From contig NZ_JAHKPT010000035.1 of the NCBI RefSeq assembly GCF_018860635.1, forward strand, positions 577,395 to 641,394: 64,000 bases of DNA, read 5' to 3'. Source of the stretch: Aliiglaciecola lipolytica. Its GTDB lineage: Bacteria; Pseudomonadota; Gammaproteobacteria; Enterobacterales; Alteromonadaceae. The position numbers were made by a program, and so were the translations under genes. The notes under the pieces were generated by a model, which did not search any database, was not told where the DNA came from, and saw only the letters and a program-made list of their open reading frames with translations. Positions 47,514-56,539 of the stretch are shown one piece after another (within the stretch, counting starts at the first letter, position 1; each line of letters begins with the position of its first letter).

Positions 47514-48221
47514 TTATAGATGACTATTGATTGTAGCGATGAGTTGTTCAATTCGCTCAGCATTTTTGCCGAGGTCACTTCTACCAACACGGGATTTGCT
47601 GCGGATATCAACAATGGTGTCTGGTCCTTTACTAGCAATGCGAACAACCACATCATCTTTGAAGCCAAACCAGGCTGTAGTATCTGTTGCTTCAATAATA
47701 CCTAATGTTTTGTCAGCATTAACCAATTCCCAACCTAAATCTTTAATGGCAGCTTCTGTAGCACTGAAGACTTGCAAACTAGGCTGAGAGAATGTTTGAG
47801 GGGTTAATTGCGGGTAGGCTTCTCGTTGTTGTTTAGCCGTTTCTTCACCGGCGTACTCAACTGGATTAGGCGCATCTGCACGTAAGTCTGCTATAGCGAT
47901 AAATTGAGGAGGATTGCTAAGATCAGTTGAAATATCATGAATCGGAGGTACAGATTTAGCTTTATTCATAATGCTAAGGGGTAAACCAACGGCAACTAAT
48001 GCCAAAACAGCAGATACTGTTACACTTGCCCAACTGATGTTTTTACGTAAAAAAATCACTTGAATTAAAATCAGAATAATTGCCCCAACACCGGCGAAAA
48101 CTCCGTAGCGCAATGCTGTAAAAGCTGGACCGAGCTCTAAAATTCCATATTTGTATAACGGGCCAGGTAGTGCAACAAGTAAAATAGCGAGAAAGCTAAT
48201 GAGGCTAACCAAGGTCTTCAT
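47514..48221 (-). CDS. DUF1499 domain membrane protein
   Basis: A 235-aa protein with three N-terminal membrane helices (about residues 5-25, 35-57 and 65-85), then a soluble DUF1499 domain from about residue 115. Typical blocks are EATDTTAWFGFKDDVVVRI and VDIRSKSRVGRSDLGKNAERI. Start ATG 48221 has GGAG eight bases upstream; a frame from 48281 is longer but has no support. The domain is widespread and of unknown function. It is transcribed alone and has its own terminator. Confidence 0.86.
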   Translation of the reverse strand: MKTLVSLISFLAILLVALPGPLYKYGILELGPAFTALRYGVFAGVGAIILILIQVIFLRKNISWASVTVSAVLALVAVGLPLSIMNKAKSVPPIHDISTDLSNPPQFIAIADLRADAPNPVEYAGEETAKQQREAYPQLTPQTFSQPSLQVFSATEAAIKDLGWELVNADKTLGIIEATDTTAWFGFKDDVVVRIASKGPDTIVDIRSKSRVGRSDLGKNAERIEQLIATINSHL

Positions 48222-48348
48222 AGTGAGTACTCCGATCTTATTGTAATATCCATGTTTTATAGCCTTATGATATATGAACAAATAGGTACGGTCAGTAATT
48301 GTTTTAGACTTAGTTTTGAAATCTGTTTAACAATGGTATTGAATCAAT

Positions 48349-49158
48349 ATGCAAAATGAAGCATGGCTGCGAATGGGTAGCTTTTTAACGGTCTTAGTGA
48401 TCATGATGTTGTGGGAGGCGATATTGCCCAATCGGGTATCTCCTGTAGTGCGATCGAAAAGATGGCTCAGCAACTTTTTTTTGGTGTTCTGTGGTGCGCT
48501 TGTGGGGCGGCTATTCGTTCCTGCCGGGCTGGCAGTTGTCGCTATTTTCGCTGATAACATGCAATTTGGTTTACTTAATATTCTAAGTATGCCCAATTGG
48601 TTGGTGATTTCGCTGGCCGTGATTATGCTAGATTGTTTGATTTACTGGCAGCACCGTTTATTCCATCGTGTGCCTATTTTATGGCGTTTACACAAAGTTC
48701 ACCATGCCGATCCCCATTTAGATGCTTCTACTGGATTGCGTTTTCACCCGATTGAAATAGCCCTAAGTTTATTGGTTAAGCTTCTGGGGATTTTAATCTT
48801 AGGCGTGCCGGTTGAGGCGATTTTAATCTTTGAGATATTGCTCAATGGAAGTGCGATTTTTAATCACAGCAATATTAAATTGCCCAGTTGGTTAGAATGG
48901 CCTTTGCGTAAATTGGTGGTTACCCAAGCCATGCATCGTATTCATCATAGCCAGGTAGTGAAAGAGACTGATAGCAACTATGGCTTCTGTTTGTCTATCT
49001 GGGACCGTCTTTTTAATAGTTACACTAAACAAGCCGAAGCAGGAGACGATGGGCTAAAATTGGGATTAAAAGACTACCCCAATGAGTCTAGCAATACAGG
49101 TATTGGAACTGTGCTGTTAATGCCTTTTCGGGATAAACCTAGCAACCATAGTGATTAA
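48349..49158 (+). CDS. Sterol desaturase / fatty acid hydroxylase family protein
   Basis: A 269-aa integral membrane di-iron oxygenase. The histidine clusters HRLFH (about residues 103-107), HKVHH (116-120) and HRIHH (197-201) are the iron ligands. About four membrane helices surround them. The family hydroxylates or desaturates lipid chains or terpenoid rings, and many bacterial members have unknown substrates. It ends with a four-base overlap of the convergent phosphatidyltransferase gene. Confidence 0.9.
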   Translation: MQNEAWLRMGSFLTVLVIMMLWEAILPNRVSPVVRSKRWLSNFFLVFCGALVGRLFVPAGLAVVAIFADNMQFGLLNILSMPNWLVISLAVIMLDCLIYWQHRLFHRVPILWRLHKVHHADPHLDASTGLRFHPIEIALSLLVKLLGILILGVPVEAILIFEILLNGSAIFNHSNIKLPSWLEWPLRKLVVTQAMHRIHHSQVVKETDSNYGFCLSIWDRLFNSYTKQAEAGDDGLKLGLKDYPNESSNTGIGTVLLMPFRDKPSNHSD

Positions 49159-49772
49159 TCTTTGGTTGCTAGCAAAGTGTTATAACCTACCCAGATGCGA
49201 ATAATTGCCGTTAACCAGCAAATGACCGCAAACACACTGGCGATCAGTACAAAATGAGTGGGCAACAAACAAAATAGACACAAGACTAAAATCGTTTCAA
49301 AACCCTCTGCTAGGCCACCCATATAATGTAAGCTTTTTTGTGGATAGTTAGGACTGTCTATACCATGTTTGCTGGCCATAATGGCAAAGGCTAAAAAGCT
49401 CCCCCCAGTGGCCATAAAAGACAACATTAGAAAACTGCCAGCAATTGCATTTTCCAGTGGATTGACACATACAAATGCAAAAACAATGGCAGAATAAAAA
49501 ATAAAATCTAGGGTAATATCTAAAAAACCACCGGCGTCAGAAGGGGCCGTTTCTCTGGCGATAGCGCCGTCCAATCCATCTCCTAATCGGTTTAACAAAA
49601 TTAAACTTAATGCCACATAATAGTGCTCGAACATGATCGCCGGTATCGCTAACATTCCAACTATAAAACCCACAAAGGTTACTGAGTCTGCAGTAATACC
49701 CCATTTAATTAGCCGTTTCGCTAGGCAACAAAGAGGTTTTTTCAAAAGCCGATTTAATAGAGGGTCAATCAT
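49155..49772 (-). CDS. CDP-alcohol phosphatidyltransferase (YnjF-like)
   Basis: A 205-aa inner membrane enzyme that transfers a phosphatidyl group from a CDP-linked lipid to an alcohol. The signature D-G-x2-A-R-x8-G-x3-D-x3-D is visible as DGAIARETAPSDAGGFLDIT near residue 72, with six membrane helices. The acceptor alcohol is unknown. In E. coli the homologue ynjF sits at the end of the ynjBCDEF cluster; here it also follows the YnjBCD-type genes (68 bp after the ATPase), but the sulfurtransferase ynjE is absent. Confidence 0.9.
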   Translation of the reverse strand: MIDPLLNRLLKKPLCCLAKRLIKWGITADSVTFVGFIVGMLAIPAIMFEHYYVALSLILLNRLGDGLDGAIARETAPSDAGGFLDITLDFIFYSAIVFAFVCVNPLENAIAGSFLMLSFMATGGSFLAFAIMASKHGIDSPNYPQKSLHYMGGLAEGFETILVLCLFCLLPTHFVLIASVFAVICWLTAIIRIWVGYNTLLATKD

Positions 49773-49840
49773 GGTTTACCTTGTTATTAGTGGTTTTCAC
49801 TTATGAATGGCTTATCATTTTTTTAAAAGTGAATTTATTA

Positions 49841-50503
49841 TTATAGACTGCGATAAAAATCAGCTAAGTCTAAGTGTTGGGCTTGTGCAGGAATATTATC
49901 TAGGTCGTGACTGACCATAATAGTTGGCACTCCTCGAGTTTGAAGTTGCGCAAATGCCCATTGACTCACTTGGGCGCTGGTTTTCGGATCCAGTGCTGCA
50001 AAAGGTTCGTCCATTAGCAGTGCTTTCGGCTCATTTGCCAGTGCTCTTACTAACCCCACTCTTGAGCGTTCGCCACCACTTAGTTGTTCAACGTAATGCT
50101 TGGCGACGTAACCCATATCAATCTTATTTAGCATGGCTAAAGCTAGATCACGACGTTGATGCTTATTTAATTTATTAGGGGGTTGGTTTGTTAGATGCTT
50201 AGGTAGTGCAAAACAAATGTTATCTAGCACGGTTAAGTGAGGGAATAGATGTACATCTTGCATCAACAAACCTATACGGCGCTGTTCTATCTTGATAGCG
50301 TTAAGCGGCACATCGTTCAAGGTTATATCACCACTGACTTTAGCATGCTCTGGTGTGTCTCCTAACAGCCAGTGCAAAAAAGTAGATTTTCCCATACCAC
50401 TTGGGCCAGTCAATACCAACAACTCGCCGTTTTTAAGGCGTATTTCTGGAAGTTCGATGCATCCGTTTTCCATAAAAATTTTACAGTGGCTAATGTGTAA
50501 CAT
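49841..50503 (-). CDS. ynjD: ABC transporter ATP-binding protein (YnjD-like)
   Basis: A 220-aa ATPase. Walker A GPSGMGKST (near residue 33), the Q-loop LLMQDVHLFPH, signature LSGGERSRVGL (near residue 135), Walker B ALLMDEPFAALDP and the H-loop VSHDLDN are all present. ATG 50503 overlaps the permease stop (12 bp) and has GGGGAAG six bases upstream, so a start 18 bases earlier is rejected. It energises the permease coded just before it. Importer type by its partner set. Confidence 0.93.
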   Translation of the reverse strand: MLHISHCKIFMENGCIELPEIRLKNGELLVLTGPSGMGKSTFLHWLLGDTPEHAKVSGDITLNDVPLNAIKIEQRRIGLLMQDVHLFPHLTVLDNICFALPKHLTNQPPNKLNKHQRRDLALAMLNKIDMGYVAKHYVEQLSGGERSRVGLVRALANEPKALLMDEPFAALDPKTSAQVSQWAFAQLQTRGVPTIMVSHDLDNIPAQAQHLDLADFYRSL

Positions 50504-52145
50504 CGAAACTTCCCCGGACACGTTGTGCCATTATACTGGCGGTAAAAAAGGCAATAAAAGGCAATGAAGCTTGAACTAACATATAGATCGCAGTGATATT
50601 TTGTTCGTTACCAGAGGCTATCGCAACCGCTTCAGTAGTGATTGTGGTCACGCGGCCGGCTCCGATCATTAAAGTTGGAATATATTGGGCAACACTGACG
50701 GAAAAAGCGATCGCTAGAGCACTTAACATTGCGGGTCGCAGCAACATCATGCGAATTTTCCAAAATTGTTGCCAGTAATTGTATCCAAAGCTGGCGGCGA
50801 CTAATTCAAAATGGCGATCCAGACTCTGAAACGGGCCGCGCAACACAAGGTAGCTATAAGCAAAGGTGAAGGGCAGGTGTGACAGGATTATCCAACCGCT
50901 ATGATAACCGCCATTCAAAGCTGTATGTGATATTTGCCAACCATATACCATGCTCAGTTGCGGTAAAAGAATCGCCATTAACCAAATATAATCGGGTAAA
51001 TAAACTGTGCTTTGACGTTGTAGCTCTAAGGCTAAAATTGCCATGAACACACCTATGACACCACTTAATAAAGCAATGTAGAGGCTGTTCAATAACGGCC
51101 CTTGCATAAAAAACCATTCGTCTTGCCATAATCTGAAAGACCAATTTACGCTGCTTAAGGTGTTAATTGTTCCTTGATTGTTCCAGCCTAACGACCAGAC
51201 CAAAAAAGTCACTAAAATAGCAAGGGTTAACAGGCTAAAAAAACCTAACCAATGGGTAAATAGACGGCTAATTCGAACGATTTTTAAATTAGTTCCTTTT
51301 ACTGCGTGATTGCGTAAACGTTTGACTGCCCACCATTCATGCAGATAAATGCCGACAATTAAAAGGGCTAACAAAACTAAAAGTACAAGATTACCAACAA
51401 AAGCCAAGGTTTGGTGTTCAGCAGTAAAACCGGTCTGCCAGTTATATAGCACGACAGCATAAAGTTCCGGAATATTAGGGCCTACCAATAAACTTATATC
51501 TAACACGGACAAGGAATAGGCCATAGCGGCGAGCAACGCTAAACGTGATTGTTTTAAGATGATAGGAAATACCAACAGCCACCAACTAGCACTTTCGCTG
51601 TGTCCTAGAGCTCTGCCTTGTAACAACCAATTTTTAATCGCTAACTGACGGCCTAAGGCACTGAATATTAATAAAAAGAATGGAACTTCTTTAATACTGA
51701 TTGCGAACAACATTGTGACTAAGCTTTTGTGTGGTAAACCTAGCCATTGTGGTGGGGAATAGCCAAATACTCCCCAAAGGGAGGACCACAGCATACCACC
51801 AGAACTAAATAAATAAACTAAACCCAAGGCAACGGCTAAATGAGGTAACGATAATAGCGGGGCGAGTCGCTTTTCTAGCGCTTGCCAACGAGAGTTAAAA
51901 CGATATTGACTGTACACCATAAACGCAATGTAAAGCGCCAATAAAGGAGCAAGTAACGATAACGCCAGCGTGCTTAATACCGTAGATGCTAAGCCGTTGT
52001 ATGCAAAAAAACGCGCTATATCACTCCAAGATATAGCGACTGAAGGCCATATACCGACGATGATTCCAAATAGGGGAAGTCCTGCCACTAATGTAACAAT
52101 CAACCAGCCGGTACTAAGCGTTAAGCGCCGTATTTTTGTTGCCAT
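50490..52145 (-). CDS. ynjC: ABC transporter permease, fused two-domain (YnjC-like)
   Basis: A 551-aa inner membrane protein with about twelve helices in two halves, each with a binding-protein-dependent permease domain (first half near residues 60-265, second near 350-545). The coupling motif EAA-like loops are seen as GRALGHSESASWWLL and AASFGYNYWQQFWKI. Fused permeases like this occur in thiamine, iron and YnjC systems. It overlaps the substrate-binding protein gene by 25 bp. Substrate unknown. Confidence 0.9.
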   Translation of the reverse strand: MATKIRRLTLSTGWLIVTLVAGLPLFGIIVGIWPSVAISWSDIARFFAYNGLASTVLSTLALSLLAPLLALYIAFMVYSQYRFNSRWQALEKRLAPLLSLPHLAVALGLVYLFSSGGMLWSSLWGVFGYSPPQWLGLPHKSLVTMLFAISIKEVPFFLLIFSALGRQLAIKNWLLQGRALGHSESASWWLLVFPIILKQSRLALLAAMAYSLSVLDISLLVGPNIPELYAVVLYNWQTGFTAEHQTLAFVGNLVLLVLLALLIVGIYLHEWWAVKRLRNHAVKGTNLKIVRISRLFTHWLGFFSLLTLAILVTFLVWSLGWNNQGTINTLSSVNWSFRLWQDEWFFMQGPLLNSLYIALLSGVIGVFMAILALELQRQSTVYLPDYIWLMAILLPQLSMVYGWQISHTALNGGYHSGWIILSHLPFTFAYSYLVLRGPFQSLDRHFELVAASFGYNYWQQFWKIRMMLLRPAMLSALAIAFSVSVAQYIPTLMIGAGRVTTITTEAVAIASGNEQNITAIYMLVQASLPFIAFFTASIMAQRVRGSFDVTH

Positions 52146-53353
52146 TGATCTTCAATAACTTGTTGCCATGAGCTATGCAGTTCTTGTTGCGAGGGGAGCG
52201 TTGATGCGGGATCTAATAACGGCCTAATCACCGCAGGATCACCCCAACTGCCATGTAATTTTTGATTCTGTGCTTCTTCACTTAATAAGAAGTTGATCAC
52301 AACCTTTGCCCCTGATGGGCTTTGTGCGCCCTTTGGAATAGCCAAATTGTGGCTGTTAGTAATAGCGCCTTGAGTGAAATATAAACGTTGTGCCGAGACC
52401 GATATGCGCTTTTCCTGCTGCTCTTTGTTTAATTGATTTGGATTGAAACTGACGGCCATATCCAATTTGTTTTGTTGAAACAGCGAAAGTTGCTCGGTGT
52501 TTGAACTCGGAAAGGCACGACCTTGTTGCCAGATTAATGGATGCAATTGGTCTAAATATTCCCACAGCAAGGGGAGTAGTTTTGTTTGGGCTTCTGGGGT
52601 TGCGAATTCAAATAATCGTTTATCGTTGTTGCTAAGAGCCACTATAAGTTGCTTCAAAAATGTTGTGCCATGGAACTCTGGCGGTCTTGGATAACTAAGT
52701 CGGCCAGGGTGTTGTTTAGCAGCTTGCAGAATACTTGCCGGTGTGAAGTTTAAGTTCTGTTTGTCAGCACTGTTAAGTGCAAAGATATTCTGATTGGCAA
52801 TAATGTTGTACTGGCCTACGCCCCAAGGTACTTCAAATTCTTCTATGGCTACACCAAAATCACTCTGTAACGAAAGTTGTTCGGTGGCCAGCATTGCACT
52901 ATTGGGAATGGTTGACCACAAATTACCGAGTAACAACTGTTGTTGTTTTAAGTAACTGAAATTTTCGCCGTTTATCCAAAGCAAGTCGATGGCACTTTGG
53001 TTGCCTGACTCGGCTTTTAAACGGCTCACGGCTTCGCTAATATCCGCAACTTTAACGTGGCGCAGACGGATCTTGTAACGACTGGCAATTTCCCGCGCTG
53101 CCCAGCGCAGATAGTCATTGATTGGCTTTGAGCCACCCCATGCGTAAAAATACACGGTCTGGCCTTTAGCTTCAGTTAAGGTTTTTTGCCATTCTGGGCT
53201 AGTGGTCACTATGGTCGCGGTTGCACGCTGAGTTTCTTGCCCATGGGCAAACGGCATTACGCTACTCAACACAAGCAATAGCATTGTTATTGGCAGGGTA
53301 GCTCTGCTCATCATAGACGTTGTTACTGCCACGTTAAAAGTTCGCCACATCAT
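52121..53353 (-). CDS. ynjB: ABC transporter substrate-binding protein (YnjB-like)
   Basis: A periplasmic binding protein of up to 410 aa. Signal peptide with a hydrophobic core TLPITMLLLVLSSVMPFAHG; the start may be ATG 53353 or one of two ATGs at 53314 and 53311, which give a normal-length signal. The mature part resembles E. coli YnjB and iron/thiamine-type type-2 binding proteins (FYAWGGSKPINDYLRWAA, DLLWINGENF, WGVGQYNIIANQ). The 5' end overlaps the DUF547 gene by 20 bp. The ligand has not been identified for the family. Confidence 0.9.
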   Translation of the reverse strand: MMWRTFNVAVTTSMMSRATLPITMLLLVLSSVMPFAHGQETQRATATIVTTSPEWQKTLTEAKGQTVYFYAWGGSKPINDYLRWAAREIASRYKIRLRHVKVADISEAVSRLKAESGNQSAIDLLWINGENFSYLKQQQLLLGNLWSTIPNSAMLATEQLSLQSDFGVAIEEFEVPWGVGQYNIIANQNIFALNSADKQNLNFTPASILQAAKQHPGRLSYPRPPEFHGTTFLKQLIVALSNNDKRLFEFATPEAQTKLLPLLWEYLDQLHPLIWQQGRAFPSSNTEQLSLFQQNKLDMAVSFNPNQLNKEQQEKRISVSAQRLYFTQGAITNSHNLAIPKGAQSPSGAKVVINFLLSEEAQNQKLHGSWGDPAVIRPLLDPASTLPSQQELHSSWQQVIEDQWQQKYGA

Positions 53354-54239
53354 TCAATCGCCAGTCATAATCTTTAAATGTGATGGGATAGTTTCCTTTT
53401 TTAATGATATCACGCTGGATTTGTGCGTTGCTATCACTGTCCACTAATGCGTCACTATACATATTAAGGACGTCGTATAATGAGCTAAATCCTTGCTGTC
53501 CTTTTTCAAAATCTTCACAGTACCATTGGAAAATTGAAGAAAGCGATGCTTCACCTTGTTGTCCTTTTACGATGATTTCGTTACGACTATTATCCGCTAA
53601 AAATAAGTGCATTTGACTATCAAGTTGAGCGTTGAGATTATCTGCTGTAAAAGCTTCATTGCGAAGGGGAGGGCATGATACTGCAGCACAAACTAATGCC
53701 GCATGAATACGGGGCTCTTTAAACCACTGACGAATCATTTCATGCTCAATGTCGTCTAAATTGTGCTTTTTATCCAACAGATTAAAAAATTTCTTACTCC
53801 AGGGGGAGCTAAAAAATGAACCTAAGTCACGAATGGATTGAGCGTCGCCTTGTTTAAATTGCTCCCAGTTATCAACAATTAACTTTAAAGTGTAACCGTT
53901 GTAAGCGTTGATTAAAAAACTCAGTTGTTGTTGCTCATTCCAACCATCATATTGGCTCTTAGTTACACTTGAAAACGCACTTAAAGCTCGTTCTAACGCA
54001 TCTTTTTTGAGAACCAATTGTTGGTATTTTACTCGGGTTTGCTTTTTGTCATCGGAGACTTGCACAACGTGCGCTAATAATTGGTTGTAGTTGTCAAAAC
54101 CATGATCGAAGTCAGCAGCGTAGGATTTTGCACACACTAAAACAGCAAATAATACACTTGCCATAACACTGTTGATAACGATGCTTTTAATTTTACTTAA
54201 AGACGTGAACATATTATTTTCCGTTAAACTATCATTCAT
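53334..54239 (-). CDS. DUF547 domain secreted protein
   Basis: A 301-aa protein with an N-terminal signal (about residues 10-42, AVLVCAKSYA-AD) and a DUF547 domain over most of the rest (LSFLINAYNGYTLKLIVDNW, CAAVSCPPLRNEAFTADNLNAQLD). The Cys in CAAVSCPP are conserved in the family. It is probably periplasmic. It is coupled to ynjB by overlap and follows the TVP38-FAD gene, a gene order that I believe recurs in marine Gammaproteobacteria. The family function is unknown. Confidence 0.88.
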   Translation of the reverse strand: MNDSLTENNMFTSLSKIKSIVINSVMASVLFAVLVCAKSYAADFDHGFDNYNQLLAHVVQVSDDKKQTRVKYQQLVLKKDALERALSAFSSVTKSQYDGWNEQQQLSFLINAYNGYTLKLIVDNWEQFKQGDAQSIRDLGSFFSSPWSKKFFNLLDKKHNLDDIEHEMIRQWFKEPRIHAALVCAAVSCPPLRNEAFTADNLNAQLDSQMHLFLADNSRNEIIVKGQQGEASLSSIFQWYCEDFEKGQQGFSSLYDVLNMYSDALVDSDSNAQIQRDIIKKGNYPITFKDYDWRLNDVANF

Positions 54240-54390
54240 AAAAATGCGTTAAAAAGAACAAATTCGCAGCGATTACCCACTAGGTTAATCGCAACGTTAT
54301 TATTACCTTAAAACATTGGTAGGGCGCAGGCATGCTAACTAGCAAGTTAGATATTTGCTTTGCTACAATTCAAAAACGCCGGATACCCAT

Positions 54391-56532
54391 TTATTTACGT
54401 CGCCAAGCGTGAAAACGCTCAACAAATGCCAATAGTTTTTGCGGTGCGTTATTTTTCTTCCAGTTGCCGGCCACGTTTTTATTGGCTTCAGCCATCGTTG
54501 GGTAAATATGGATCGTACCTAATAGTTTATTCAATCCTAAACCATGTTTCATGGCTAAAACGAATTCGGCTAATAGTTCGCCTGCATTTGCCCCTACTAT
54601 GGTTGCACCGAGTATTTTGTCTTTCCCAGGTTTGGTTAACACTTTAACAAAACCGCGGGCGTGATCATCAGCCAGTGCCCGATCTAGCCCACCAATGTCA
54701 TACCGAGTCACTTCTACTTCAATACCTTTTTGCTTAGCGGCTACTTCATTTAGACCTACTGTGGCAATTTCTGGCTCAGCGAAGGTCGCCCAAGGGATAA
54801 CGCTGTAATCCACTTTAAAGATTTTAAAAGGTCTGAACAACGCATTCACTGCTGCATACCAAGCTTGATGGCTCGCAGTGTGAGTGAATTGATAAGGACC
54901 TGCAACATCTCCAGCGGCCAGAATATTAGGGTACTTGGTTTGTAAAAAGTCATTGGTGATAATAGTACGGTCTGTTTCGATACCAAGTTTCTCTAAACCA
55001 AAACCGGTTAAGTTCGCTTGGCGACCAACAGCGACTAAAATTTTATCAAACGGAATACGTTCTTCTTTACCTTCGTACTCAACAACTAACACATTGCCTT
55101 CGCTGGTGGTTTCCACCGCCATTGCGCTCGTGTTGAGGCGTAAATCGATACCGTCTTTTTCAAGCTGAATTTGTAAATGCTTGGCTGCATCTGGATCTTC
55201 TTTACTTAATACCTGCTCGCCACGTTCTATTTGTGTCACATGGGTGCCTAAGCGACCAAACGCTTGTGATAATTCACAACCAATTGGACCTCCACCAAGC
55301 ACTATCATGCGTTTAGGCTGTTCTTGAATCTCCCAAAGATTATCTGCAGTTAAGTAGTCAATATCTTTTAAACCTGGGATATCAGGCACAAATGCACGAG
55401 CTCCGGTAGCAATAACAATATTGCGGGTGGTCAGGGATTGCACGCCATCTTCGGTTTGAATATCAACCTGCCACGGAGAAACAATGGTGGCATTACCAAT
55501 GGCCACATTCACGCCCAAGGATTCGTAGCGTTCAACAGAATCATGAGGCTCAATAGATTTAATCACGCTATGTACTTTGTTCATCACCGCTTTAAAATCT
55601 ACTTTTGGCGCATCATAGGTTACGCCTGCATTTTGCGAGGTGTGGTGAATGTGGGCTAATTTACTAGCATGTAATAAACTTTTAGATGGCACACAACCGG
55701 TATTCAGACAGTCACCACCCATTTTATGACGCTCAACTAAGGTTACTTTTGCTTTGATTGCTGCAGCAATATAAGCGGTAACCAAACCGGCTGAACCTGC
55801 TCCAATAACAACTAGGTTGCGATCGAATTTTTTGGGTTTTTTCCAGCCCTTATAGACACGACGTTGTTGCAATGCACTGAGCATGAATTTAGCGAGAATA
55901 GGGAAGATACCCAATAGCACGAAGGATAAAATCAAATCACCAGAAATGATGTCAGACAATTGATTAATTTCGACTAACTGGGTACCTGCGTTAACGTAGA
56001 CCGCGGTTCCAATCAACATGCCTATTTGGCTAACCCAATAATAAGTCCAGGTTTTGATACTGGTAACACCCATTACTAAATTAATGATAAAGAAAGGAAA
56101 TATGGGAACTAAGCGCAAACTAAGTAGGTAAAACGCACCGTCTTTTTCGATCCCTTTGTCGATTGACTCAAGCTTTTTCGAAAAGGTACTTTTAACCCAA
56201 TCACGCAATAAAAAGCGAGATGCTAAAAATGCTAAGGTTGCGCCAATACTTGACGCGAATGAGGCAAGTAACAAACCCCAACCAAACCCAAATAATGCGC
56301 CTGCACCTAGCGTCAGAATGGCTGCGCCTGGTACACTCAAGGCCGTTGCTACAGCGTATATAATTAAGTAGCCAAAAAATGCCACTAACCAGTTAGCTTC
56401 AATGTATCCAGCCAATGATTGTTGATTGCTCTTTAAGCTTTCTAGGGTTAGGTATTGGTTAAGATCAAAGATAAAAAAGCTGGCGATTAATGCTGCAATT
56501 ACTATGACCAATATTAAACGTTTACTGTTCAT
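54391..56532 (-). CDS. TVP38/TMEM64 domain fused to a CxxxxC FAD-disulfide oxidoreductase
   Basis: A 713-aa two-part protein. Residues 1-225 form a TVP38/DedA-like membrane domain (SVPGAAILTLGAGALFGFGWG, RLVPIFPFFIINLVMG). From residue 240 it is a pyridine nucleotide-disulfide oxidoreductase: FAD motif VIGAGSAGLVTAYIAA, redox disulfide GGDCLNTGCVPSK, NAD motif VLGGGPIGCELSQAFG, second FAD motif LAAGDVAG and the interface HIYPTMAEANK. It lacks the C-terminal Cys pair of mercuric reductase. The fusion places an NAD(P)H-driven thiol oxidoreductase at the inner membrane. Neighbours DUF547 and the YnjBCD-type transporter may act with it; the substrate is unknown. Confidence 0.9.
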   Translation of the reverse strand: MNSKRLILVIVIAALIASFFIFDLNQYLTLESLKSNQQSLAGYIEANWLVAFFGYLIIYAVATALSVPGAAILTLGAGALFGFGWGLLLASFASSIGATLAFLASRFLLRDWVKSTFSKKLESIDKGIEKDGAFYLLSLRLVPIFPFFIINLVMGVTSIKTWTYYWVSQIGMLIGTAVYVNAGTQLVEINQLSDIISGDLILSFVLLGIFPILAKFMLSALQQRRVYKGWKKPKKFDRNLVVIGAGSAGLVTAYIAAAIKAKVTLVERHKMGGDCLNTGCVPSKSLLHASKLAHIHHTSQNAGVTYDAPKVDFKAVMNKVHSVIKSIEPHDSVERYESLGVNVAIGNATIVSPWQVDIQTEDGVQSLTTRNIVIATGARAFVPDIPGLKDIDYLTADNLWEIQEQPKRMIVLGGGPIGCELSQAFGRLGTHVTQIERGEQVLSKEDPDAAKHLQIQLEKDGIDLRLNTSAMAVETTSEGNVLVVEYEGKEERIPFDKILVAVGRQANLTGFGLEKLGIETDRTIITNDFLQTKYPNILAAGDVAGPYQFTHTASHQAWYAAVNALFRPFKIFKVDYSVIPWATFAEPEIATVGLNEVAAKQKGIEVEVTRYDIGGLDRALADDHARGFVKVLTKPGKDKILGATIVGANAGELLAEFVLAMKHGLGLNKLLGTIHIYPTMAEANKNVAGNWKKNNAPQKLLAFVERFHAWRRK

Positions 56533-56539
56533 GTTGGGT

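Noticed and set aside
54391-56532. Mercuric reductase
   Set aside because: The CxxxxC motif is shared by many flavoenzymes; the C-terminal Cys pair and the N-terminal heavy-metal domain are absent, and no mer genes are near.
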